Below, in pieces: positions 34,168-41,193 of a DNA stretch of 41,193 nucleotides. The stretch is taken from assembly GCA_024275075.1 (NCBI GenBank), contig JAJRZU010000119.1:1-41193 (forward strand), written 5' to 3'. Within the stretch, counting starts at the first letter, position 1, and the number at the start of each line of letters is the position of its first letter. Below the pieces are notes generated by a model, which worked only from the letters and a program-made list of their open reading frames with translations, made no database searches and was not told the origin of the DNA. The position numbers and the translations under genes are program-made. The stretch is from Deltaproteobacteria bacterium. Lineage in GTDB: Bacteria > Desulfobacterota > JAJRXV01.

Positions 34168-35049
34168 ATGGAGAGCGATTTTAAACTCTTCAATAAGATG
34201 GCGGTAATAGGTGTCGGGCTCATAGGCGGCTCCATGGCGATAAGGTCAAAGGAGATCGGGCTTGTCGATAAGGTGATAGGGTTCGGCAGGAGCGTGGAGA
34301 ACCTCGAGACCGCCATGAAGCTGAACATAATCGATGAATATCACCGTGATTTCACGCACTTAAAAGACGCCGACATCGTTGTCATCGCGACGCCGGTCTC
34401 CTCTATTGTACATATAGTCAAACAGGCGGAGCGGTACTGCGAAAGAGGCGCAATAATCACCGATGTCGGGAGCGTCAAAGAAGAGATAGTAAAAAAGATA
34501 GAGCAGCTTAACCCTAAGCATATCCACTTTGTCGGCGCCCACCCGATCGCCGGCACTGAGCATTCTGGCGCTAGCGCTGCTTTCGGCGCATTATTTGAGG
34601 GTAAGCGGTGTGTGTTGACCCCCACAAAGAAGACGGATCAGCCGGCGCTGACAAAAGTGCGGCTCTTGTGGGAGCGCTTAGGCGCCGAGGTCGTTTTGAT
34701 GGAACCGAAACTTCACGATACGATCTTCGCGGCAATAAGCCACCTGCCTCACATAATCGCCTACTCCTTAGTGAAGTGCACAAACGACATGAAAGATATC
34801 GATGAGGATATTATGAGCTACTCCGCCGGCGTTTTCCTGGATTTTACGCGGATAGCCTCAAGCGACCCTGAGATGTGGCGCGACATCAGCCTGCTGAACA
34901 AAGGCAATCTGATCGAGATGATAAAGCGCTTTGAAATCGCGCTGGGCGAGATGAAGAAGGCGATCGGCAGCTCAGACGGGCACAGGTTGTATGAGGAGTT
35001 TCACGCTTCCCAGCAGGCGAGAAATAAACTTATAAAAAGCAAATCTTAG
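34168..35049 (+). CDS. tyrA: Prephenate dehydrogenase
   Basis: Oxidatively decarboxylates prephenate (or arogenate) with NAD(P) in tyrosine synthesis. The N-terminal Rossmann motif is VIGVGLIGGSMA, followed by ADIVVIATPVSS, ITDVGSVKEEIV and GAHPIAGTEHSGASAA with the catalytic His. The helical dimerisation domain has HDTIFAAISHLPHIIAYSLV and SDPEMWRDI. At 293 residues it lacks ACT or chorismate mutase domains. The start codon follows the aroF stop without any gap. Whether prephenate or arogenate is used cannot be read from the sequence. Confidence 0.94.
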   Translation: MESDFKLFNKMAVIGVGLIGGSMAIRSKEIGLVDKVIGFGRSVENLETAMKLNIIDEYHRDFTHLKDADIVVIATPVSSIVHIVKQAERYCERGAIITDVGSVKEEIVKKIEQLNPKHIHFVGAHPIAGTEHSGASAAFGALFEGKRCVLTPTKKTDQPALTKVRLLWERLGAEVVLMEPKLHDTIFAAISHLPHIIAYSLVKCTNDMKDIDEDIMSYSAGVFLDFTRIASSDPEMWRDISLLNKGNLIEMIKRFEIALGEMKKAIGSSDGHRLYEEFHASQQARNKLIKSKS

Positions 35050-35052
35050 ATT

Positions 35053-36345
35053 ATGAGTATTATCCTGAATAAATCAAATGGAATCAATGGCGAGATCACC
35101 GTACCCGGGGACAAATCGATATCCCACAGGGCTGTCATTTTCGGTTCTATCGCGAATGGAATTACTTCTGTGCGCGGCTTCCTCGCCGGTGAGGATAATC
35201 TGCGCACTGTCAACGCGTTTAAGATGATGGGTGTCAATATCCGCGCGAAAGACGATACACTCACAATAAACGGTGTCGGGCTCAGGGGGCTAAAGGAGCC
35301 TGATGACGTCATCTATGCCGGTAATTCGGGTACCACGGCGCGCCTTCTCCTCGGCCTTTTGTCGCGCCAGCCGTTCTTCAGCGCGTTGACCGGTGACGAG
35401 TACCTGAGAAAGCGCCCGATGAAGCGGATCGTTGAGCCGTTGCGACGGTTCGGCGCACACTTTACCGGCAGGAACGGCGGCGCCAACCTCCCGATCTGCG
35501 TATCACCAGGGGGAGCGCCCGCACCGGTAACGTATGATATGACAATAGCCAGCGCTCAGCTAAAGAGCGCGTTGATGCTGGCTGGGCTGTATTCAACCGG
35601 TGAGAATGTGATAACAGAGCCAGCTTTGTCACGTAACCATACCGAAAACATGCTGCGTGCGATGGGGGTTGACATAAAAGTAACCGGTAATGAAATCCGG
35701 TTCGATGGCGGGCAGGAGCCAAGCGGGCTTGACATCGAAGTGCCCGGCGATATCTCGTCGGCCGCTTTTTTCATTGTCGCCGCCTCTATCGTCGAAGGCT
35801 CGAACCTGCTCATCAACAATGTCGGTATCAACCCGACGAGAACCGGCATCATAGACGTTCTAAAAGAGATGGGCGCCGATATCTCACTGGGCAACCTGCG
35901 CGAGAGCGCCGGTGAGGCGACAGCGGATATCACAATCAGATCGAGCGCGCTGAGAGGTGTGGATATATCCGGTGACATGATACCCAAGATGATCGATGAG
36001 TTCCCGATAATCTCCTTGGCGGCGGCGAAAGCGACCGGTGTGACGCGGATACGCGACGCGGCGGAACTGCGCGTGAAAGAGAGCGACAGGATCATGACTA
36101 CCGCGGACAGCCTGAGGCGGCTGGGCGTGGAGGTTAAGGAGTTTGATGACGGTATGGACATTACCGGCGCACCGGTTTTGAAATGTGATGATACCGCGGA
36201 GTTTGACAGCTGTGGAGACCACAGGATCGCGATGATGCTCTGCATAGCCGCGGCGGCGGCCAGCACCCCTTTAAAGATAAATGATATTCAGTGTATAAAT
36301 ACTTCCTTCCCAGATTTCCTTGATATCCTTGAGTCATTCAAATAA
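35053..36345 (+). CDS. aroA: EPSP synthase (3-phosphoshikimate 1-carboxyvinyltransferase)
   Basis: Transfers the enolpyruvyl group of phosphoenolpyruvate to shikimate 3-phosphate. 430 residues with PGDKSISHRAVIFGS, GNSGTTARLLLGLL, the RKRPMKRIVEPL stretch, SAQLKSALMLAGLYS, DEFPIISLAAAKATG and RVKESDRI. It begins 3 bases after tyrA and completes the aroF-tyrA-aroA unit. The other shikimate genes are not in the window. Confidence 0.95.
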   Translation: MSIILNKSNGINGEITVPGDKSISHRAVIFGSIANGITSVRGFLAGEDNLRTVNAFKMMGVNIRAKDDTLTINGVGLRGLKEPDDVIYAGNSGTTARLLLGLLSRQPFFSALTGDEYLRKRPMKRIVEPLRRFGAHFTGRNGGANLPICVSPGGAPAPVTYDMTIASAQLKSALMLAGLYSTGENVITEPALSRNHTENMLRAMGVDIKVTGNEIRFDGGQEPSGLDIEVPGDISSAAFFIVAASIVEGSNLLINNVGINPTRTGIIDVLKEMGADISLGNLRESAGEATADITIRSSALRGVDISGDMIPKMIDEFPIISLAAAKATGVTRIRDAAELRVKESDRIMTTADSLRRLGVEVKEFDDGMDITGAPVLKCDDTAEFDSCGDHRIAMMLCIAAAAASTPLKINDIQCINTSFPDFLDILESFK

Positions 36346-36352
36346 TAAATTC

Positions 36353-36380
36353 TTGCGAACTTTTTATTTGAAGGTATACT
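36353..36380 (+). promoter_or_regulatory. Possible promoter of the HD-GYP gene
   Basis: TTGCGA (36353-36358), 16 bases, TATACT (36375-36380). The ATG is only 7 bases after the -10, so the transcript would be nearly leaderless unless translation starts further on. Confidence 0.4.
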
Positions 36381-36387
36381 TAAATCT

Positions 36388-37731
36388 ATGAACATTATTA
36401 AAAACTATATCTACAAGTTCAAGGATCCGAAAGACCCTGCGGCGAGGTTGACAATGATCAGCTTTACGCTTATCTTTTGCGCGGCAATCATCATCGGGAG
36501 TTTCTTGAGCTACTACTTGTCGTACCAGCTACAAAAACATTACGCTAACACTACGAGTCACCTGATAAAGCAATATGTAAAAGAACGTTTCAAAGAGACC
36601 GACTTCATAGCGAAGGAGAAAAAAATTGATTCATCCAACCGGTACTTCAGCGATTCATTGCTGCAGATGAAGAGTCTGTTGCAGATCGTGGGGCTTAGTA
36701 TCTTCGATGCTTCTGGTAAACTCATCTGGGCAGACGAGGGGCTGAAAAGAGCCGGTGAGATAACTGACATAGAAGAAGCCTTAAATGGCGAAATAGATTA
36801 CGGGTTTGCCAGAATACCAACTAATGGGAAGAAGAAAGTGTTTTATGTGACCGTACCTGTAAGCTTTGCCGGTACGGATGAAGTAACCGCTGTTTTTGAA
36901 GTCATGATGAGCCATTACGATTTTTCAAAAAACACGTTGATCGGCTGGATAATAATCTGGCTCTTCAGCATCATAGGCGGCGCGATTATCTATTTCATGT
37001 TCACTGGTGCGATACGGAGGACGTACCAGCAGAACCTGGTGCTGCAACATGAGCTGATCCAGTACTCCCAGGAGCTGGAGTCTAACATACAGGTGATCAC
37101 CGATGTGCAAAACGTCGCTATCTTAGGGCTGTCGAAGCTGGCGGAGTACCGTGACAAGGAGACCGGTCAGCACCTTGAGAGGATGAGCCTGTATAGCAGG
37201 ATGCTGGCCGAAGAGCTCTCCATGTGGGACGGATACAAGTTCTACATAACGAAATACTATGTTGACTCCATATTTACCTCCGCCGTGCTGCATGACATCG
37301 GTAAGGTCGGGATACCTGACCATGTCCTTTTGAAGCCGGGTAAATTAAACCCCGAGGAGTGGGAGATAATGAAAAAGCACACGACAATCGGCGGCGACGC
37401 CCTGAAAGCGGCAGACAGGCAATTAGGCATCGAGTCGTTCATGACAATCGGTAAAGAGGTCGCTTACTTCCACCATGAAAAATATAACGGCGCGGGCTAC
37501 CCGAATGGCCTGAAAGGCGAGGATATTCCGCTCTCCGCACGGATCGTCGCGTTTGCCGATGTCTTTGACGCGTTGACTTCGAAGCGGGTATACAAACCGG
37601 CATTCGATTTTGATAAGACCAAGAAGATATTATTAGCGAGCAGGGGGGAGCATTTTGCACCGGATCTCGTCGACGCGTTCCTGAAGATCGAGAGCACATT
37701 CTTAGAAGTGGCTGATAAATTTAAAAACTAA
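36388..37731 (+). CDS. Membrane-bound HD-GYP protein (probable c-di-GMP phosphodiesterase)
   Basis: A 447-residue protein with two membrane helices (about 23-45 and 184-206) around an extracytoplasmic sensor region of about 140 residues. A cytoplasmic HD-GYP domain follows: HDIGKVGIPDHVL (HD at 302-303), KHTTIGGDAL, FHHEKYNGAGYPNGL (GYP at 370-372) and FADVFDALTSKRVYK, all metal ligands present. HD-GYP enzymes of this type cleave cyclic di-GMP to pGpG or GMP. The sensor region (SIFDASGKLIWADEG) resembles a Cache/PAS-like fold but is not assigned. GAAGG is 13 bases before the ATG, farther than usual. Confidence 0.9.
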   Translation: MNIIKNYIYKFKDPKDPAARLTMISFTLIFCAAIIIGSFLSYYLSYQLQKHYANTTSHLIKQYVKERFKETDFIAKEKKIDSSNRYFSDSLLQMKSLLQIVGLSIFDASGKLIWADEGLKRAGEITDIEEALNGEIDYGFARIPTNGKKKVFYVTVPVSFAGTDEVTAVFEVMMSHYDFSKNTLIGWIIIWLFSIIGGAIIYFMFTGAIRRTYQQNLVLQHELIQYSQELESNIQVITDVQNVAILGLSKLAEYRDKETGQHLERMSLYSRMLAEELSMWDGYKFYITKYYVDSIFTSAVLHDIGKVGIPDHVLLKPGKLNPEEWEIMKKHTTIGGDALKAADRQLGIESFMTIGKEVAYFHHEKYNGAGYPNGLKGEDIPLSARIVAFADVFDALTSKRVYKPAFDFDKTKKILLASRGEHFAPDLVDAFLKIESTFLEVADKFKN

Positions 37732-37847
37732 GGTAATGTCAAGAATTTTTTTGTCAGTGTCAACACAAAATCTTGTTAGTAAGCCAAAGCCCCTCCTGAA
37801 AAACCGTGAAAACTGACCGATAAAGCTTGCATAAAAAAAACTTTTCT

Positions 37848-37853
37848 TATAAT
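37848..37853 (+). promoter_or_regulatory. -10 element ahead of the WalJ-like gene
   Basis: TATAAT with TTGCAT 15 bases upstream (37827-37832), a slightly short spacing. The leader includes a small hairpin CCACC-TTCTTC-GGTGG at 37872-37887. Confidence 0.4.
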
Positions 37854-37926
37854 ATAGAAGCAGATAAACGACCACCTTCTTCGGTGGCTTCTGGTGGGGC
37901 TCTGTGACTAAAATGAGTGGAGATAG

Positions 37927-37932
37927 AAGGAG
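37927..37932 (+). promoter_or_regulatory. Ribosome-binding site that points to an ATA start
   Basis: AAGGAG is a perfect Shine-Dalgarno sequence. Six bases later comes ATA (37939), in frame with the metallo-hydrolase; no ATG, GTG or TTG follows at a usable distance in that frame. Confidence 0.6.
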
Positions 37933-37938
37933 ATTGCA

Positions 37939-38715
37939 ATAAAATTCAGGTTCTGTTCAATTGCAAGCGGCAGCAAGGGTAACTGCTACCTTTTGCAGAC
38001 AAAGGAGTCTACTCTGCTGATCGATCTCGGGCTCCCTGTAAAGGGGCTCGCGATGAGGTTAGCTCTTACCGGCGCCGCCCCGGAAGATATAGACGCTGTT
38101 ATCGTCACGCACGAACATAGTGATCACATAAGGGGTATCGGGGCTTTTTCCAGGAAATATGGCGCGAAGATATATGTCAATTACCCGACTCTGAAAGCGA
38201 CCCCTAAGATGGATAAAATAAAGAATATCCACGAGTTTGATTCCGCAGAGTCGTTCACTATAAAAGATATGACAATAACGCCTTTCTCTGTATCACATGA
38301 TGCCGCGGACCCTGTGGGGTTTTGTATCTCCACGCATGATAAGAAAATAGCGATAGCAACGGATATGGGGATCGCAACCAACCTTGTAAAGACTAACCTT
38401 AAAGATTGCGATATATTGGTCGTGGAATCGAACCATGATAGAAAACTTTTGACTGACGGGCCTTATCCGTGGTTTCTGAAGCAGCGAGTGACAAGCAGGC
38501 ACGGGCATCTTTCTAATGACGAAGCTCTCGCGCTGATAAATGAAGTTGTCAGCCCGAAGACAAAGCATGTGCTTTTCGCTCACCTTAGCGAGACAAACAA
38601 CAACGAAGCAAAAGTACATAGCGATGTGATCGATATGTTCAGAAGTGAAATAAACGATGATGTGCTGTTTACCATTACCAACCAACACAAACCATCGCAT
38701 ATGATTGAAGTATAA
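37939..38715 (+). CDS. WalJ/YycJ-like metallo-beta-lactamase-fold hydrolase, apparent ATA start
   Basis: A metallo-beta-lactamase-fold protein of the WalJ/YycJ group. With an ATA start at 37939 it has 258 residues and begins MKFRFCSIASGSKGNCYLL, the conserved family N-terminus. Metal-binding motifs follow: VIVTHEHSDHIRGI, FSVSHDAADPVGF, ATDMG, VESNHD, SRHGHLSN and FAHLSETNN. Family members are nucleases or regulators of cell-wall signalling; the substrate here is unknown. The first canonical start (TTG 37993) would remove the conserved ASGSKGN strand. An in-frame TAG at 37924 excludes an upstream start. Either ATA is used, or the ATG was changed by mutation or sequencing error. A DUF-type membrane protein follows 29 bases later. 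Confidence 0.85.
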   Translation: MKFRFCSIASGSKGNCYLLQTKESTLLIDLGLPVKGLAMRLALTGAAPEDIDAVIVTHEHSDHIRGIGAFSRKYGAKIYVNYPTLKATPKMDKIKNIHEFDSAESFTIKDMTITPFSVSHDAADPVGFCISTHDKKIAIATDMGIATNLVKTNLKDCDILVVESNHDRKLLTDGPYPWFLKQRVTSRHGHLSNDEALALINEVVSPKTKHVLFAHLSETNNNEAKVHSDVIDMFRSEINDDVLFTITNQHKPSHMIEV

Positions 38716-38744
38716 CATAAAAAAGTTGAAAGAGGGGGAGCGCA

Positions 38745-39485
38745 ATGGAAACAAGATTTATGGGTGATATCGGGCAGTCATTGAAGCTTGGGTGGCAGAC
38801 TATGAAGACGAATTTCTGGTTTTTTCTCGTCCTTCTCATTGCCGTGGGTGTAATTTCTTCGTTATTACAAGGGATTGCCGAAAAGGCGCAAAATGTGGCG
38901 ACGATCTTTGTCCTTATAAATATTGTATTCACCGTTATATACCGGATGGGGTTTATCAGGATATTCCTGAACTATGTCGATAATGATGAAGTCGATGCAG
39001 GTACTGTCTTCTCATGTATCCCTTTGTTCTTTAAATTTATCGCGGGGACGATTCTGTTTGCTCTGGCTGTGGCCGGCGCGCCGGCGCTGACTATGATATT
39101 ATATGTTAAAACCATGAGCCCGATATTCGCGATCGCGTCTGCGGCGCTCGTTATTCTAAGCATTGTTTACGCTATCAGGTTCAGCTTCTATGGCTGGCTC
39201 ATCATCGACGAGGAGCTTGGGCCGGTGGAGGCGCTAAGGGTGAGCGCCGAGATAACAGACGGTATAAAATGGGATCTGCTGGGCTTTTACATCGTCATCG
39301 GTATAATTAACATGCTCGGGGCGATGGTTCTCGGGATCGGACTGCTCGCGACGATACCGGCCACCGGTGTCGCTATGGCCTTTGTTTATCGAAACCTGAT
39401 CGGGGAAACAAAAGTACCTGTGGCGCAGGGCACAATACCGCCAGAGAAAATAATCAACGCCCGAAAGAGCCCTTACCAGCCATAG
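38745..39485 (+). CDS. Uncharacterised polytopic membrane protein
   Basis: A 246-residue integral membrane protein of unknown function. The N-terminus (GDIGQSLKLGWQTMKTNFWFF) is amphipathic, then about five or six hydrophobic segments follow (roughly 24-44, 52-74, 96-119, 125-152, 178-212). The motifs ALRVSAEITDGIKWDLLGFY and the final AFVYRNL recall DUF975- or GDPD-membrane-domain-like proteins, in which a similar S-x-x-x-T-G-x-x-W motif lies before the last helices; I cannot assign it firmly. GAGGGGGAGCGC precedes the ATG. It follows the WalJ-like gene closely and may be co-transcribed. Confidence 0.78.
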   Translation: METRFMGDIGQSLKLGWQTMKTNFWFFLVLLIAVGVISSLLQGIAEKAQNVATIFVLINIVFTVIYRMGFIRIFLNYVDNDEVDAGTVFSCIPLFFKFIAGTILFALAVAGAPALTMILYVKTMSPIFAIASAALVILSIVYAIRFSFYGWLIIDEELGPVEALRVSAEITDGIKWDLLGFYIVIGIINMLGAMVLGIGLLATIPATGVAMAFVYRNLIGETKVPVAQGTIPPEKIINARKSPYQP

Positions 39486-39494
39486 TAAAATGTA

Positions 39495-39532
39495 TTGGGC
39501 AACATGCAAAAAATACGGGCAGCGCGCCCATG
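39495..39532. repeat. Degenerate P1-like palindrome ahead of purB
   Basis: TTGGGCAACATGC (39495-39507) and GGGCAGCGCGCCCATG (39517-39532) resemble the two arms of P1 split by an insert. On the minus strand the first part reads GCATGTTGCCCAATACA, close to the intact copies. Confidence 0.4.
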
Positions 39533-39550
39533 AAATGAAAAGGATATTTG

Positions 39551-40855
39551 ATGATTCAAAGATACTCAAACGAAGAGATGGCGAAAATATGGTCTGACGA
39601 GAGCAAGTTCGACGCGTGGCTGAAGGTCGAGATATTAGCCTGCGAAGCGATGAACAAGTTAGGGATTGTCCCTGACAGCGCGATGAAGACCATCAAGAAA
39701 AAAGCACGATTTGACGCAAAAAAGATACTTGAGATAGAAAAAGTGACAAAGCACGATGTAATCGCGTTCCTCACCAACGTGGAGGAGTATGTCGGTGAGG
39801 ACTCCCGCTTCATACATCTTGGCCTTACCTCCTCTGACGTTCTGGACACCTCGTTCGCGTATCTCCTGAAAAAAGCGAGTAACATTATCATAAAGGATAT
39901 CAACGGGTTAATGGACGCATTGAAGGAGCGCGCGTTCGAGCACAAGGATACCGTCATGATCGGGCGCTCGCACGGGATACACGCCGAGCCGGTCACTTTC
40001 GGGCTCAAGATGGCGCTCTTCTATGAGGAGATGCGGCGGAATCTGGCGAGGATGAAGCGCGCGAAAGCCGCGATCAGCTGCGGTAACATCTCCGGCGCCG
40101 TCGGTACGTTTGCCAACATCGACCCGTCTGTCGAGGAGTATGTCTGCAAGAAGCTCGGCCTGAGCGTAGAACCGGTATCGACGCAGGTAGTACAAAGGGA
40201 CAGGCACGCCGAGTTCTTCACCACTCTGGCGTTGATCGCAGGCACAATCGAGAAGATATCCGTTGAGATACGGCACCTTCAGCGTACGGAAGTCTATGAG
40301 GCTGAGGAGTATTTCTCGAAGGGGCAGAAGGGCTCGTCGGCAATGCCGCACAAGCGCAACCCGGTGCTCTCAGAGAACCTTACAGGGCTCGCGCGTATAA
40401 TCAGGTCGAACTCGATCGCCGCGATGGAGAATGTCGCGCTGTGGCATGAACGAGATATCAGCCACTCATCCGTCGAGCGCGTCATCGCACCAGACAGCAC
40501 CATATTGATGGACTTTATGCTAAAAAGGATGACCGGTGTCATCAAAAAGCTCATCGTCTACCCGAAAAACATGAAAGAGAATATGAACAAGCTATGCGGG
40601 CTTGTGTTCTCGCAGAAGATACTGTTAGACCTTGTAAGCAAGGGCGTGAAGAGGCAGGACGCCTACCTGTTGGTGCAGCGAAACGCAATGGAAGTCTGGA
40701 AGAAGCGGGTACCGTTTTTAGAGCTGCTCCTGAAAGACAAGGAGATCACGAAGTACCTCACAAAGAAAGAGATAAGGGAATCATTTGACCTTAACTATCA
40801 CCTGAAACATGTTGATACAATATTCAAGAGGGTCTTCAACCAAGCTATCGCTTGA
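39551..40855 (+). CDS. purB: Adenylosuccinate lyase
   Basis: Acts twice in purine synthesis, splitting fumarate from SAICAR and from adenylosuccinate. The 434-residue protein has IHLGLTSSDVLDTSFA, GRSHGIHAEPVTFGLK (catalytic His), TQVVQRDRHAEFF and the fumarase/lyase signature GSSAMPHKRNP. The C-terminal domain is complete. I choose ATG 39551 over the TTG three bases earlier; AAAAGGA lies upstream. The last codons (Gln-Ala-Ile-Ala-stop) are CAAGCTATCGCTTGA, exactly the unit that is then repeated ten more times downstream. Ends in TGA. Confidence 0.96.
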   Translation: MIQRYSNEEMAKIWSDESKFDAWLKVEILACEAMNKLGIVPDSAMKTIKKKARFDAKKILEIEKVTKHDVIAFLTNVEEYVGEDSRFIHLGLTSSDVLDTSFAYLLKKASNIIIKDINGLMDALKERAFEHKDTVMIGRSHGIHAEPVTFGLKMALFYEEMRRNLARMKRAKAAISCGNISGAVGTFANIDPSVEEYVCKKLGLSVEPVSTQVVQRDRHAEFFTTLALIAGTIEKISVEIRHLQRTEVYEAEEYFSKGQKGSSAMPHKRNPVLSENLTGLARIIRSNSIAAMENVALWHERDISHSSVERVIAPDSTILMDFMLKRMTGVIKKLIVYPKNMKENMNKLCGLVFSQKILLDLVSKGVKRQDAYLLVQRNAMEVWKKRVPFLELLLKDKEITKYLTKKEIRESFDLNYHLKHVDTIFKRVFNQAIA

Positions 40856-41104
40856 CCCAATATACAAGCTATCGCTTGACCAAATATACAAGCTATCGCT
40901 TGACCAAATATACAAGCTATCGCTTGACCCAGTATACAAGCTATCGCTTGACCTAATATACAAGCTATCGCTTGACCCAGTATACAAGCTATCGCTTGAC
41001 CAAATATACAAGCTACAGCTTGACCTAATATACAAGCTACAGCTTGACCTAATATACAAGCTACAGCTTGACCTAATATACAAGCTACAGCTTGACCCAG
41101 TATA
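40841..41104 (+). repeat. Tandem array of eleven 24-base hairpin repeats
   Basis: CAAGCT recurs at 40841, 40865, 40889 and so on to 41081, always 24 bases apart. The first seven units carry CAAGCTATCGCTTG, the last four CAAGCTACAGCTTG (a perfect inverted repeat); linkers vary among ACCCAATATA, ACCAAATATA, ACCTAATATA and ACCCAGTATA. The first unit is the end of purB including its stop codon. There are no unique spacers. The array stops 36 bases before the next start codon. Confidence 0.95.
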
Positions 41105-41140
41105 GGGTGACATAATAAAATAAAATAACCAGGAGTTACA

Positions 41141-41193
41141 ATGAAGATAGGTATAGCCGGCTACACAAATACCGGCAAGACGACGATATTCAA
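41141..41193 (+). CDS. P-loop GTPase, Obg/YchF-like (3' end outside window)
   Basis: Only 17 codons are visible: MKIGIAGYTNTGKTTIF. The P-loop GYTNTGKT directly at the N-terminus after one beta strand is the arrangement of TRAFAC GTPases, most like YchF/Obg-type proteins. AGGAG (41131-41135) precedes the ATG. The exact family cannot be decided from this fragment. Confidence 0.6.
   Translation, partial: MKIGIAGYTNTGKTTIF

Noticed and set aside
37741-37930. Cyclic di-GMP riboswitch between the HD-GYP and WalJ-like genes
   Set aside because: Context was tempting, but the conserved GEMM core sequences and paired stems could not be found.
40841-41104. CRISPR array
   Set aside because: The repeats are contiguous 24-base units without unique spacers, and no cas genes are present.
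40809-41105. Plus- and minus-strand open frames with octapeptide repeats (KLSLDPIY- and SSCSLYIR-type) as genes
   Set aside because: A 24-base period keeps frames open automatically; there is no ribosome-binding site and the plus frame lies partly in purB in another phase.

Overview
The window is a bacterial chromosomal segment from a Gram-negative organism. Two lipobox lipoproteins, an exported 15-haem c-type cytochrome and a b/b-prime type ATP synthase stalk support this. The gene set (multihaem cytochromes, split LeuC/LeuD-type hydro-lyase, H1-like Lys/Ala-rich protein, HD-GYP and receiver-only regulators) resembles Deltaproteobacteria, Nitrospirota or allied candidate phyla, but I cannot assign the lineage from sequence alone. 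TGA is a normal stop here (manC, manB, the minus-strand cytochrome gene and purB end in TGA), so the standard bacterial code applies. No rRNA, tRNA, CRISPR array, transposase or phage gene was seen.

Layout. Positions 2-1411 hold the 3' part of a TMTC-like membrane/TPR protein. From a good promoter at 1471-1499 runs a carbon-metabolism cluster: a DRE-TIM synthase with a C-terminal Cache-like domain, LeuC- and LeuD-type hydro-lyase subunits, and an NADP-type isocitrate dehydrogenase. Together these most likely make 2-oxoglutarate from oxaloacetate and acetyl-CoA through a Re-citrate-synthase-like enzyme. Next come GDP-mannose genes (manC-manB), a CheY-like receiver with a transaldolase, and a redox block (15-haem cytochrome, H1-like protein, and convergently a ten-haem lipoprotein with a helical-repeat partner). 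Then follow dinG, the remnant of a histidine kinase, two single-domain response regulators, pmbA, and argA-recN. The F1/stalk ATP synthase operon (atpF', a b-delta fusion, atpA, atpG, atpD, atpC; minus strand) follows, then a YfcE-like phosphodiesterase, a LOG-like nucleotide-binding protein and a MopE/beta-helix lipoprotein. The last part (plus strand) is aroF-tyrA-aroA, an HD-GYP protein, a WalJ-like metallo-hydrolase, a membrane protein, purB, and the first codons of a P-loop GTPase.

What stands out: (1) a Cache-type ligand-binding domain sits where LeuA-type enzymes carry their regulatory domain; (2) atpG is complete except for one in-frame TGA at an invariant glycine; (3) atpF and a shortened atpH are fused; (4) the WalJ-like gene has no usable canonical start and appears to begin at ATA behind a perfect ribosome-binding site; (5) a histidine kinase has lost its middle; (6) intergenic spaces carry two families of short palindromic repeats, one part of a 60-nt two-hairpin element; (7) eleven perfectly phased 24-nt repeats grow out of the last codons of purB.

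Most genes are housekeeping or central metabolism. The accessory flavour comes from the redox block, the degenerating two-component genes and the repeat-laden spacers.
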